Of a stretch of DNA of 64,000 nt, positions 51,387 through 60,168 are shown piece after piece. Under the pieces are notes generated by a model that saw only the letters and a program-made list of their open reading frames with translations, was not told the DNA's origin and made no database searches. The stretch comes from Spirochaetales bacterium (GTDB taxonomy: Bacteria > Spirochaetota > Spirochaetia > SZUA-6). The DNA is taken from assembly GCA_027021365.1 (NCBI GenBank), contig JALUUM010000007.1, positions 1 to 64,000 on the forward strand. The letters run 5' to 3'. The position numbers were made by a program, and so were the translations under genes. The first letter of the stretch is position 1, and every line of letters starts with the position of its first letter.

Positions 51387-52914
51387 TGATTGTTTCCCCA
51401 TTATTCTTATTTAAAGAATCAGCATTTTCCAAATTCATTTCATTACTGAATGCCTTAGATCCGGGATCTTCAATGCCCATCTTTATTAGAGACTGTTTTC
51501 CTTCTCTTATGTAATCAGATATTCTGATTTTCGATGGGCAAACATATGTACAAAGATGGCATTCAATACAATCGAAAATTTTATATTTTACTAGATAATC
51601 ATCTATCAAGTTTCTTTCTACATGTTTGGCAACAAAATGAGGTATAACTTCAACTGGACATACATCTTCACAGTAACCGCAAAAGATACAGGGGCGTTCT
51701 TCTCCATGAAGGTTTGTATCGATATGTTTTTTAAATGGAATAAAATTAGCTACAAACGTTCTTGAGTATGAATCCTTTGTAAATCCAGGCCTCGCAAAAC
51801 TGAGAAATTCACCTTTATTGCCTTCAACAATACCCACAATACAGTTAACTGTTCTATCAAGCGGTAAGGATAAATCTTCTATCTTCTCACCCCAAAGTGG
51901 GCTTTCCAGAATGAATCGAATATCATAACCCGCCTTTACATTGCGATTAATAATTTGATCAAAAGAGATACCAATTCGCACCCTTAAAAAATGCGAATCA
52001 ATATATCCTTCACCTGCCAATGCAACAATCCGTTCAATTAATGGTTTTCCATTCACTACTCCCTCATAGATATTTAGAATAGTCGAAACATCATAAATAA
52101 GTATTCCTTTATTTTGATGAATCGTATATGGAGATATCTTCTCATCTAATACGATCCCAGCGACTACAGGATCAAGATTAATTGGATATTTTGATTCAAG
52201 AGGATGTACAATTATATCTTTTTCATGATCCAGCAAACCTTCAAGCTTGTCGATTATATTTTTACTTTTTTTATTTATAGCAATGTGGGCTACAGCCTGG
52301 GGTAATATCTTCTTTAAAAGTTTTATCCCAACTACAAATTTGCTTAATTCTTCATTTTGTAATATTTCTGTCATTTCCAAATCATAAACATCTGAATCTA
52401 AACAATTGATTATTATATGATTTGCATCTGCAGTTGACATTGGTGAGCTTTTAAAATGAGTTGGAATACCATAATTGCCCAGACACGATACGCCCGTTAA
52501 ATATATTCTTCTTTCTATTTCTTCAGAAGAAAATGACTCCCATGACACATCATTCCCATGGTTCGTTTTTACATCCTCTTTTAATGGAGAAATCCAGTTT
52601 CTAGTTTTATCGGATTTAATAATAACCGCTGTTGTTTTTATACCAAAAAAGTTAAGATTTATAAAATCATCAATGACACCATTTACAGAAGAATGTACAG
52701 GAGATGAGATATTATTGTCATTTCTTGCAATAATTTCACCTGCTAGAACCTTTTGTCCCTTTTCAACAATTGGTTCCGTTTCCTCTCCATATCCTTGTTT
52801 TAATGGAATTATTACCTTTTCCGGAATATCAACATCTGTTATTTCTTTTCGAGGCATTCCCCGAAAATTCTTAAAACTACGTCCCCACCCGATTCGCTTT
52901 CTTTTAGCAATCAT
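51379..52914 (-). CDS. nqrA: NqrA-like subunit with two [4Fe-4S] motifs
   Basis: A 511-residue protein. The N-terminal half (VDIPEKVIIPLKQGYGEETEPIVEKGQKVLAGEII, SSPVHSSVNGVID) has the barrel-sandwich domain shared by NqrA and RnfC, and the C-terminal LSFARPGFTKDSYSRTFVANF is NqrA-like. Inserted there are two full cluster motifs, CIFCGYCEDVCP (near 415) and CIECHLCTYVCP (near 453), which NqrA usually lacks and RnfC has. It is the first gene of the operon, with a GAGGAA site. It may connect the ferredoxin or NADH module to the membrane part. It could equally be called a RnfC/NqrA intermediate. Confidence 0.85.
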   Translation of the reverse strand: MIAKRKRIGWGRSFKNFRGMPRKEITDVDIPEKVIIPLKQGYGEETEPIVEKGQKVLAGEIIARNDNNISSPVHSSVNGVIDDFINLNFFGIKTTAVIIKSDKTRNWISPLKEDVKTNHGNDVSWESFSSEEIERRIYLTGVSCLGNYGIPTHFKSSPMSTADANHIIINCLDSDVYDLEMTEILQNEELSKFVVGIKLLKKILPQAVAHIAINKKSKNIIDKLEGLLDHEKDIIVHPLESKYPINLDPVVAGIVLDEKISPYTIHQNKGILIYDVSTILNIYEGVVNGKPLIERIVALAGEGYIDSHFLRVRIGISFDQIINRNVKAGYDIRFILESPLWGEKIEDLSLPLDRTVNCIVGIVEGNKGEFLSFARPGFTKDSYSRTFVANFIPFKKHIDTNLHGEERPCIFCGYCEDVCPVEVIPHFVAKHVERNLIDDYLVKYKIFDCIECHLCTYVCPSKIRISDYIREGKQSLIKMGIEDPGSKAFSNEMNLENADSLNKNNGETINE

Positions 52915-53347
52915 ACGATTCTGTTCCTCACTAACATTTTCAATTTGAAAAATATCAATAGCGTAACAACGTAATAAAAACTATCAATTACTTCATATCA
53001 TTTTTTTATACTTTTTTCCTCCATCCTTTACACTACTTTATATTTTTTTAAAAAGACCTATAATTATTTATAACTAACATTTAACAATATAGAAATTGAA
53101 AAGTCAATAAAAAATATAAATAGCTATTTTCATTGTAGAGGATTTTAAAATATTTACAAACTGATAGCTGAAGACAGTATAAAATCTCCTAAACGAGATA
53201 GAATATAAAGCCAATAGGCTATTAAAACTTGTAACGAGCAAAAAATGAGATGTGAATAGTAATAATCTAATAATTTTAACAGGTTTAGGAGAAACCTCGT
53301 CCACTGTTTTTCTATTTCTTGATTTTATCTTGTTTTCCTAATGGATT
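52915..53347. other. AT-rich gene-free stretch upstream of the nqr operon
   Basis: No gene is supported; the frame at 53104-53304 looks spurious. The promoter of the nqr operon must lie here, but no clear hexamer pair was found. Confidence 0.5.
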
Positions 53348-53939
53348 TTAACCGCTTTTTACCAGGCAGCGCATTAATTCTTCCCGATTTACTCTTATTC
53401 TGCCCAACGCCATTGAAAGCATTACACATAAGGCAATAGAACAACATAACTCAATTTTATTAAGTTCTCGAATAAAATTCCCCTCAAAACCAAAGATAAC
53501 ATCAGGCTTATTTTTACTCGTTCTACCGAATTCCCTGTTTGTACCTAAAATCCCGGGATTTTAGGTACAAGGTACTCCCTTTCCGTTTAAAAAGAATAGA
53601 GAAGATCGCTTTAACACCCTACAAGCTCTTTTTCTTTCATTTTACTTGAGCTAAAAGCCATAAATTCAATATTTAATTCACGGGGTCTTAGATATTGCAG
53701 GGAAGAAGTTGAATCATTAAAGAAACAATATCTTGAAAATATTAATGCATGGAGCAAAAAGAGAACTTCCCTTCCTGTTAAATGCTGCATATATACATAC
53801 TCTCGTTTCTGCTCTAGCACTTCCTCATCATTTAATCCTAATTTATCCTTTAAGATTAACGTTCCCAATACCATCCTAAACAGCTTGGCAGTTGCACTCA
53901 AACCACTATCCGCAAAATGTTCTTTATATTTTTCGAATC
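53348..53939 (-). pseudogene. transposase reduced to its two ends
   Basis: FEKYKEHFADSGLSATAKLFRMVLGTLILKDKLGLNDEEVLEQ (53939 to about 53750) is the N-terminal part of an IS5/IS1182-like transposase, decaying after MQHLTG. NREFGRTSKNKPDVIFGFEGNF to EELMRCLVKSG with stop at 53348 is a typical transposase C-terminus. Between them lies a perfect 32-bp palindrome at 53539-53570 instead of the catalytic core. Whether the two ends come from one element is uncertain. Confidence 0.65.
53539..53570. repeat. perfect 32-bp palindrome
   Basis: TTGTACCTAAAATCCC is followed at once by its exact reverse complement, with CCC|GGG at the centre. It could be two fused terminal repeats of insertion sequences. 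It sits between the two transposase fragments. Confidence 0.9.
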
Positions 53940-54051
53940 AAGGTTTTTTATAGATTTTCTTCCTTTTCCTTGCACTTCTGGAATAAAATTTATGATGTAT
54001 TTCTTAATCTTGTAAAACACTGTTCCTTTTCAGGAAGCTCTAATTAGTATC

Positions 54052-55404
54052 TTAGCCAGTTGATTCTTTTCCCTCAAATGGGAAATAGATATGAAAAGAT
54101 GTTCCGACATTTACTTCCGAATAAACGGAAATTCGACCATTTAATGATTCAACTGCCTTTTTTACAATTGAAAGCCCTAAACCTGTTCCATCTTTTTCAA
54201 TTTGTCTTGCTTTTTTTGTTCTATAAAACTCTTCAAAAACCTTTTGTAATTCTAATTCATCAATTCCTATACCTTCATCCTTTATAAGAAAATGAATTTG
54301 CTCTCCCTCTTTTTCTGCATTTATCGTTATGTTTGATTTTTCAGGAGAATATTTAATTGCATTTGTAAGAAGATTATTAAAGATTATATTCAATAAGTCT
54401 CTGTTACTTAGAAATGTTAAATTCCTGGGACAATTAAAAATAAATTTTATTTTCTTTGAAGCAGCCATATTTCTTACTACTTCTATATTTGAATTTATAA
54501 CCTCTTTAATATCTAAAAGGACTTTTTGATATTGTATTTCTTCTGATGTTTTCATATAAGCATAATCTATCATTTCATCTATTATTGTAAGAAGATTCTC
54601 TGTTCTATGGTTTGCTTTATCAATAAGTTCTTTAACTTTTTGGCTTATCTCTCCGGCTATACCACGATTTATCATTTCATGAAAACCCTTTAAAGCAGCA
54701 ATTGGTTCTCGTAGTTCATGAGTAACCTGGAGTATAAAACTGGATTTAACCTTATCAAGATTTTTGTAGTGATTTAATTCAATTTCCACCCTTCTTCCAT
54801 GTTCTTTTTTTCTTTTTTTGATAGCAGTAATAAGATAACTCGAAATTATCAGAGTTGAAATTAGACCCGCACATCTTATAAATATAAAATCATGGTAGAT
54901 ATTAAAATTTGCTTTAATTAAAAAGTAATGTGGGATAATTCGATAGTACTCAAGAAATGTAACAACTATAATTGAGGATGATAGTATCCCCTCATATATA
55001 AAAACTGTCAGAGGGGAGAAAATAAGAGAAGTAAGTATGATGTGAAATATGAAAAAGTAAGAAAAGGGATTCTCAAGGAAACCAGTAAAATAAATCAAAA
55101 GAAAGAGTAATATATAATCACTTGTGATTTGAAAGTTGAAATAGATGATTAGTTCTCGACGTGAGAGATTTCTATTTTTAATTAGTATATAATATATAGT
55201 AAATATTAGATTTACATTAAATAATATGAAAATTAATATAAATAGAATTTTATATGGAAGAGAATATTGCAAAGTAAAGTAAACAAGAACTAATGCTATA
55301 AAAACTCCTACACAGGTAATCCATCTAATTATGATAAACCACCAGATAACTTTATTTAGATCATTGTACTCGGGTGATTCTATCTTAGCCTGAAATTGTT
55401 TCAT
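54052..55404 (-). CDS. membrane sensor histidine kinase
   Basis: A 450-residue kinase. Six hydrophobic helices occupy residues 20-200 (MASE-like, no large periplasmic loop), then a coiled region and HisKA with H-box ILQVTHELREPIAALKGFHEM, and HATPase with N-box NIIFNNLLTNAIKYS, DEGIGID and DGTGLGLSIVKKAVE. All catalytic residues are intact. No response regulator is next to it, but a receiver-only protein at 39681 shares the island. The sensory membrane part suggests a lipid, redox or membrane-linked signal. Confidence 0.92.
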   Translation of the reverse strand: MKQFQAKIESPEYNDLNKVIWWFIIIRWITCVGVFIALVLVYFTLQYSLPYKILFILIFILFNVNLIFTIYYILIKNRNLSRRELIIYFNFQITSDYILLFLLIYFTGFLENPFSYFFIFHIILTSLIFSPLTVFIYEGILSSSIIVVTFLEYYRIIPHYFLIKANFNIYHDFIFIRCAGLISTLIISSYLITAIKKRKKEHGRRVEIELNHYKNLDKVKSSFILQVTHELREPIAALKGFHEMINRGIAGEISQKVKELIDKANHRTENLLTIIDEMIDYAYMKTSEEIQYQKVLLDIKEVINSNIEVVRNMAASKKIKFIFNCPRNLTFLSNRDLLNIIFNNLLTNAIKYSPEKSNITINAEKEGEQIHFLIKDEGIGIDELELQKVFEEFYRTKKARQIEKDGTGLGLSIVKKAVESLNGRISVYSEVNVGTSFHIYFPFEGKESTG

Positions 55405-55439
55405 ATTTTTATAATATTAACCCCTCTTGGCACTATGTT

Positions 55440-56003
55440 TTACCTGTAATACAGTATTTCGTCCCATTCAAAATGATATCCCTTTTCCTCCAATCTAGAA
55501 TACAACTCCTTCATCATTATCAAAGCTAAAAAACTACAGAAAATATGTCCACGAATAGTCTCTTCACATCTATGATAAACAGGCCTCGTCTCAAGTACAC
55601 TCTTTACAGTACGAAATGCCTTCTCAACCATCCACAGCTGCTTGTACTGCACTGCAACTTCTTCAGCCGAATAGTCTGTATTCGTCTGTAATACCCATTT
55701 ACCATCATATATTGCCTCTCCCTTTAGTTTCTCATAATCAATCTCAAATGCTTCCCCTTCTCTGACTTTTAAATACTTCCTGTAACCCTTGTTACCTACT
55801 AGCGCTTTATCCCCTCTCTTCAACCTACCCTTAAGTGATTCAACAATAGCCCCTGCAAAACTATCAAGCTTACCGGATCCCTTTAACCTGCCCAATCTTC
55901 CTGAAGTGCATAATACATGCTGCTTTACCTTTTTCCTTTCACGAGAGTTTTCTAATACCTGCAAATACTTGTAGCGTCCTGAAGGTTTTACTCTAACAAA
56001 CAC
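55440..56003 (-). pseudogene. IS1634-type transposase with internal deletion
   Basis: MFVRVKPSGRYKYLQVLENSRERKKVKQHVLC is the normal N-terminus, and LRTNTD-like VLQTNTDYSAEEVAVQYKQLWMVEKAFRTVKSVLETRPVYHRCEETIRGHIFCSFLALIMMKEL the normal C-terminus of IS1634-like transposases (usually about 550 residues). Here only 187 residues remain in frame, joined near RLKRGDKALVGNKGY, so about two thirds including catalytic residues are deleted. It is inactive. The frame being kept shows a clean deletion. Confidence 0.85.
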
Positions 56004-56205
56004 TCCATTCTCCTATAAAGACACTACTATTATATTCTATTAACTATCTTGTAAAAGGATATTTATATCATTATATCTATTATTGGCACTATATTTTGAA
56101 CATAATTACAAAGCTCAAATTCCAACTTCCTGTATTATATAAAGTTATTTGTTAGACTATCCCAAAAATCCGAATTCACTGTAGAAGATGGGTCTAAATT
56201 AATTG

Positions 56206-56655
56206 TTAGATCTTCTGATCTTTCATAAATTTATTAATTTCATGAATTTGCTCATCTTTAAAAAGAATTAAGGATTTAAATAGTTCTTTTTGCCTATCAT
56301 TGGATATATTATCATGTATATGAGAATAGAAATCCCGTAAATTTTCTACATATTTCAGAATGTGTGTGAATATCTCTTCGGGAGTTGAATTTCTTGTAAT
56401 TTTCTTTTTTGGTATAAGATCTTCTTCCTTATAATCTCTAGCATATTGTACCCAGCTGATTGCTCCAAAAGAGTTGACATCTACATTTTTTAGAATGTTA
56501 AGATCTTTTAATAGATTATCCCTTAGCACTCTGACAATTTTTTTTGATTCACTATCGATAAGTGCAAATTCTGCAACATCATAAAAATCCTTTAATTTTT
56601 CTTCCCATTTTATTGTGATATTAATTATATCCTTCAAATTTTTATAAGCAATCAT
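56206..56655 (-). CDS. ferritin/rubrerythrin-like helical protein
   Basis: A 149-residue all-helical protein. IKWEEKLKDFYDVAEFALIDSESKKIVRVLRDNL and FSHIHD-like FYSHIHDNISNDRQKELFKSLILFKDEQIHEINKFM have the E...E/H spacing of ferritin-like four-helix bundles (rubrerythrin group), with two glutamates per helix pair and a final H. The metal site is not complete enough to be certain. The start has a GGAGGG site. It sits alone at the right side of the island; oxidative-stress protection would fit a rubrerythrin relative. Confidence 0.65.
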   Translation of the reverse strand: MIAYKNLKDIINITIKWEEKLKDFYDVAEFALIDSESKKIVRVLRDNLLKDLNILKNVDVNSFGAISWVQYARDYKEEDLIPKKKITRNSTPEEIFTHILKYVENLRDFYSHIHDNISNDRQKELFKSLILFKDEQIHEINKFMKDQKI

Positions 56656-56830
56656 TTTCCCTCCTCAATTAGTATAATTTTAATATGTTAAAACAATAAA
56701 TGATAGGAAAAATAATTGAGGAGTGCAAGGTCCAAATGGCAAAAGTGAATACTTCACTAACTGAAGAGTGCCTGGTTGGCCTTTTTTTATACTGGTTTAG
56801 GTTTTATTTAAAATTAGAGGTTTACTAAAA

Positions 56831-56878
56831 AAGAGGCAACCTTCCTCTTATAAGTTCCATGGGGAGATTGCCTCTATT
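56831..56878 (+). repeat. right copy of the 47-48-bp hairpin repeat
   Basis: AAGAGGCAACCTTCC to GATTGCCTCTATT, same orientation as the copy at 38752 and about 44 of 48 bases identical, including the loop TTATAAGTTCCAT. On both strands a T-run follows the stem (CTATTTTTTT; CTCTTTTTT), so this copy can also serve as a two-way terminator for the gene ending at 56892. Confidence 0.85.
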
Positions 56879-56891
56879 TTTTTACTCTTTT

Positions 56892-58439
56892 TTAATTGGA
56901 GGAAAGTTCCAAAATTAACGGTTTATAATTTCCAGTTGAGTCATCCTTCGCATAACCTACACCTAAATAGTCTGTCCCAATTTGGACAACACTATAAAAG
57001 GATGATTCACCGTATCCGGACTCCTCAAAAATCACCGTCTTGACTTCATTATAACTCGAATCCCTTACACACACAGACGCTCTTGCTGCAGAGAAGTCGG
57101 AGCTTGTCCTCTTCTGATTTCCAGCTAAAACATAGTACTGGTTACCAGAATCATAGATCACGGACAATCCCGCTTCATCATTCACATCGTATGGGGCAGC
57201 AGAAGTTATGCTAAATCCATGGTCTGTAACAATACTGATATCAGCAGGGTCTATCTGCTCCAGTGCTGTAGACCTGTCATAGCCGCTTCCGTTCTTGAAA
57301 TAGCCTGTTGCATATATATAGCCATTGCCATAGGTAGCTCCCAAAAATTCTCCATTTATATGCACACTTGTATTCTGACTGGAAACGGAGAGGTCTGATT
57401 TGGCAAATCTTATTACTGCTGCATAATTGCTACCGGAATAATACCGACCTGCAACATACAGGTAACTTGAACTGGCAGGATTGACAATACCATAGCCATC
57501 CCCGGCTAAGCCACTGTCGCCATAAATACCCTGTGCCAAAGAAGAGCCATAATCCTTTACCTGTAAAACCATAATACTTGCACCATCAATGTTACCCGTA
57601 AAGTAGAGTGCCGGCTCTGCTCCGGAACCATCGTACACCATGTCATTGAAGTGAAAGGTATTTGCTGGCGTATATGAATATTCATAACTCAGCGTGAGAT
57701 CACTCTTTAATTTTCTAACTGCATAGTTAAAGGGATTCGAAGAGGTATCCTCTTGGGAAAAGGCGACATATACTGAGTCATCGGGCGAAGCATATTCGAC
57801 TAGCACAGGATTTGGATTATTCGAATAAGAAAAGTCTGTTTCCCAGACATACTTTTTCACAAAATTACCTGCTACAGGATCCACCTTGTAGACAAAGGGC
57901 CTAAATTTACTTGTACCGGTATCCAGATAGTAGCCTCCGATGTAGAGATAGTTCCCATCCGTTGTTACATCGGTTAGCTTTGCAGGACTTCCTGAATAAT
58001 CCGGATCATCTAAAAAGACATACTTAGCTGCCCCACTGGATAAATCCAGCCAGAGGCTCTGGCTTCCCTCTATAGTTATCATTATTGAATAATGGTCTAT
58101 TTCTGTAATACCCTCATAACCGTATGCGGTTACAGTATAATCACCCGGAGGGAAAATAGAGAGATCCACTGTCACTTTCCAGGTCCCATTGACAGACAGA
58201 GTAACATCCTTGAACTCCTGGTCACCTATCTTAAGAATGACAGAGTCTATGCTTCCCGAAAAAACACCTATAAAGGTATAGGTGCCTGAAACTGTCTGAC
58301 CATTTGCCGGGTCTGTAATCTTTATCGGTGATCCACCAAGGTCTATTCCAAGATACTTGGAAATAAGATCACAGCCCGTAAAGCTGAACAATAAAAATGA
58401 CACAATTAAAAGAAGAATGATTTTTTTCTGAAGATGCAT
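56892..58439 (-). CDS. lipoprotein with Ig-like domain and propeller-like repeats
   Basis: A 515-residue lipoprotein: signal MHLQKKIILLLIVSFLLFSFTGC with lipobox FTGC. Residues 38-125 form an Ig-like domain (ITDPANGQTVSGTYTFIGVFSGSIDSVILKIGDQ, LSIFPPGDYTVTAYGYEG), and the rest contains repeated blades (NYLYIGGYYLDT, SSYLYVAGRYYSG, NGYIYATGYFKNG, QYYVLAGNQKRT), typical of a beta-propeller. Binding of a polymer or protein on the cell surface is plausible. An AAAGGAGG site precedes the ATG and a TTGACA-17-TATATA promoter drives it. Confidence 0.85.
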   Translation of the reverse strand: MHLQKKIILLLIVSFLLFSFTGCDLISKYLGIDLGGSPIKITDPANGQTVSGTYTFIGVFSGSIDSVILKIGDQEFKDVTLSVNGTWKVTVDLSIFPPGDYTVTAYGYEGITEIDHYSIMITIEGSQSLWLDLSSGAAKYVFLDDPDYSGSPAKLTDVTTDGNYLYIGGYYLDTGTSKFRPFVYKVDPVAGNFVKKYVWETDFSYSNNPNPVLVEYASPDDSVYVAFSQEDTSSNPFNYAVRKLKSDLTLSYEYSYTPANTFHFNDMVYDGSGAEPALYFTGNIDGASIMVLQVKDYGSSLAQGIYGDSGLAGDGYGIVNPASSSYLYVAGRYYSGSNYAAVIRFAKSDLSVSSQNTSVHINGEFLGATYGNGYIYATGYFKNGSGYDRSTALEQIDPADISIVTDHGFSITSAAPYDVNDEAGLSVIYDSGNQYYVLAGNQKRTSSDFSAARASVCVRDSSYNEVKTVIFEESGYGESSFYSVVQIGTDYLGVGYAKDDSTGNYKPLILELSSN

Positions 58440-58476
58440 TATTTCCTCCTTTTGTAATTGGTATTAATTTATTTTA

Positions 58477-58505
58477 TATATAAATTAGCACAAACTGTTT
58501 GTCAA
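58477..58505 (-). promoter_or_regulatory. promoter of the lipoprotein gene
   Basis: On the minus strand TTGACA (58505-58500), exactly 17 bases, TATATA (58482-58477). Start near 58470 leaves about 30 bases with the AAAGGAGG site before ATG 58439. Confidence 0.8.
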
Positions 58506-58541
58506 GACAGGCATTTTCTTTACAAAATTTATCGTTCATTA

Positions 58542-58580
58542 TCAATCTAGATTGAACAAAAACAATCACTTATATATAAT
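58542..58580 (+). promoter_or_regulatory. glp operon promoter with palindromic operator
   Basis: TTGAAC (58552-58557), 17 bases, TATAAT (58575-58580). TCAATCTAGATTGA (58542-58555), a perfect 14-bp palindrome, overlaps the -35. Transcription starts near 58587, about 20 bases before ATG 58606 with AGGAA. A repressor bound at the palindrome would block polymerase. Confidence 0.75.
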
Positions 58581-58605
58581 CGCTAGAGAAACGTAGGAAA
58601 GATAA

Positions 58606-60168
58606 ATGAAAAATAAAGTATTAGATGTTGCAATAATAGGAGCCGGTGTTACGGGAGCCTCAATAGCAAGAAAGCTCTCCGCTTACAAACTAGACATAGC
58701 GCTTATCGAAAAGGAAACAGACGTTGCATTTGGTGTTTCAAAGGCCAACTCCGGAATCATTCATGCCGGTTTTCACCATCCCCCGGTAACTCTTAAATCA
58801 AAGCTCGAAATAATGGGTAACTCCATGTTTGATCAGCTTAACAGGGAATTGCACTTTCCTTTCAAACGATGCGGGATAATTGTGGCTGCAATGTCAGTCG
58901 AAGAGATGAAAACGATACAGGAGCTTTATCAGCGGGGAGTAAACAACGGTGTAATCGGTATTGAACTCTGTAACAGGAGCAGAATGCTGGAACTGGAGCC
59001 TAACTTAAACAGCGATGTCACGGGGGGTCTCTATGCCCCTACGGGAGGAATAATAGAACCGTATCGTTTTGTCTTTTCTTTGGTTGAATCTGCAAGAAAG
59101 AACGGTGTCAATATTATAACAAACTTTGAAGTTGTAGATAAAAGAGAGACCAACAATACCTATACACTCATTTCTTCTACCGGAGAGAGCATCAAGGCAC
59201 GTTACGTAATAAATGCATCAGGCCTCTATGCAGATAAAATATCAGAGTTATTCGGTGCCAAGAAGTTCAAGATTACCCCGAGAAAGGGAGAATACTATCT
59301 ACTGGACAAGAGTAGCTCCTACCGTCCTTCCCGGGTTATTTTCCCCGTTCCAACAAAAATTTCCAAGGGAATACTTGTAGTTCCAACAGTGGAGGGAACA
59401 ACCCTAATAGGGCCTACTGCTGAGAATATAAACGACAGGGAGGATTTCTCCACATCAATTGAAAATTTTGAAAAGATTTTTTATGCCACAAGGAGGCTTG
59501 TCCCCGCAATATCGGAGAGAGACATTATAACCTCCTTTGCCGGTGTAAGACCCGCTGCAGAGGGTGGAGACTTTATAATAGAAAGTTACCCCGATGTTCC
59601 TAAATTTATCAATGCGGCAGGAATACAGTCACCGGGACTCACAGCATCACCTGCAATTGCAGAATACGTAAAGGACCTCTTGAAAAAGCAGGGCTGCAGA
59701 CTTGTTGAGAAACCGGATTATGACCCTTACCTGGATGAAACAGTAAAGCTCCGGGAAATGGACCATAGTAGTGCTGACCAACTTTTTCAAAAGGACCCGA
59801 GATATGGCAATATAATCTGCAGGTGCGAAAATGTATCGGAGGCAGAGATAGTTCATGCAATTCACCAGGGGCATACAACACTGGATGGAATCAAGTTCTA
59901 TACCCGTGCACAGATGGGAAGGTGTCAGGGTGGTTTCTGCTCGTACAAGATAATAAAGATTATTCACAGGGAAACTGGCCTACCCTTTGAAAAAATAACC
60001 AAGAGAGGAAGGGAAAGCTATATCCTTAAGGGAAGTATCGAGGATGATTGGAAGGGAGTAGTGGAAGTAACCAATACCAGTTTACAGGGAGGTACAACCC
60101 GGGACATGCAGACAGGGTCACCCGATAACAATGCACAAAGCGCGGGTGGAAATGAGGGGAACACATGA
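58606..60168 (+). CDS. glpA: anaerobic glycerol-3-phosphate dehydrogenase, GlpA-like
   Basis: A 520-residue FAD-dependent dehydrogenase. The N-terminal dinucleotide motif IIGAGVTGASIARKLSAYKLDIALIEKE (about 8-37) and the DAO fold with FAGVRPAAEGG are typical, and the C-terminal [2Fe-2S]-type BFD region has CRCENVSEAEIVHAI and GRCQGGFC (four cysteines, about 405-450). A 30-residue polar tail follows. It oxidises glycerol-3-phosphate to dihydroxyacetone phosphate and passes electrons to its partners. The next gene overlaps by 4 bases. Glycerol kinase is not in the window. Confidence 0.9.
   Translation: MKNKVLDVAIIGAGVTGASIARKLSAYKLDIALIEKETDVAFGVSKANSGIIHAGFHHPPVTLKSKLEIMGNSMFDQLNRELHFPFKRCGIIVAAMSVEEMKTIQELYQRGVNNGVIGIELCNRSRMLELEPNLNSDVTGGLYAPTGGIIEPYRFVFSLVESARKNGVNIITNFEVVDKRETNNTYTLISSTGESIKARYVINASGLYADKISELFGAKKFKITPRKGEYYLLDKSSSYRPSRVIFPVPTKISKGILVVPTVEGTTLIGPTAENINDREDFSTSIENFEKIFYATRRLVPAISERDIITSFAGVRPAAEGGDFIIESYPDVPKFINAAGIQSPGLTASPAIAEYVKDLLKKQGCRLVEKPDYDPYLDETVKLREMDHSSADQLFQKDPRYGNIICRCENVSEAEIVHAIHQGHTTLDGIKFYTRAQMGRCQGGFCSYKIIKIIHRETGLPFEKITKRGRESYILKGSIEDDWKGVVEVTNTSLQGGTTRDMQTGSPDNNAQSAGGNEGNT

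Noticed and set aside
53104..53304. 66-codon minus-strand frame upstream of nqrA
   Set aside because: AT-rich, no motif, no start signal; looks like chance.
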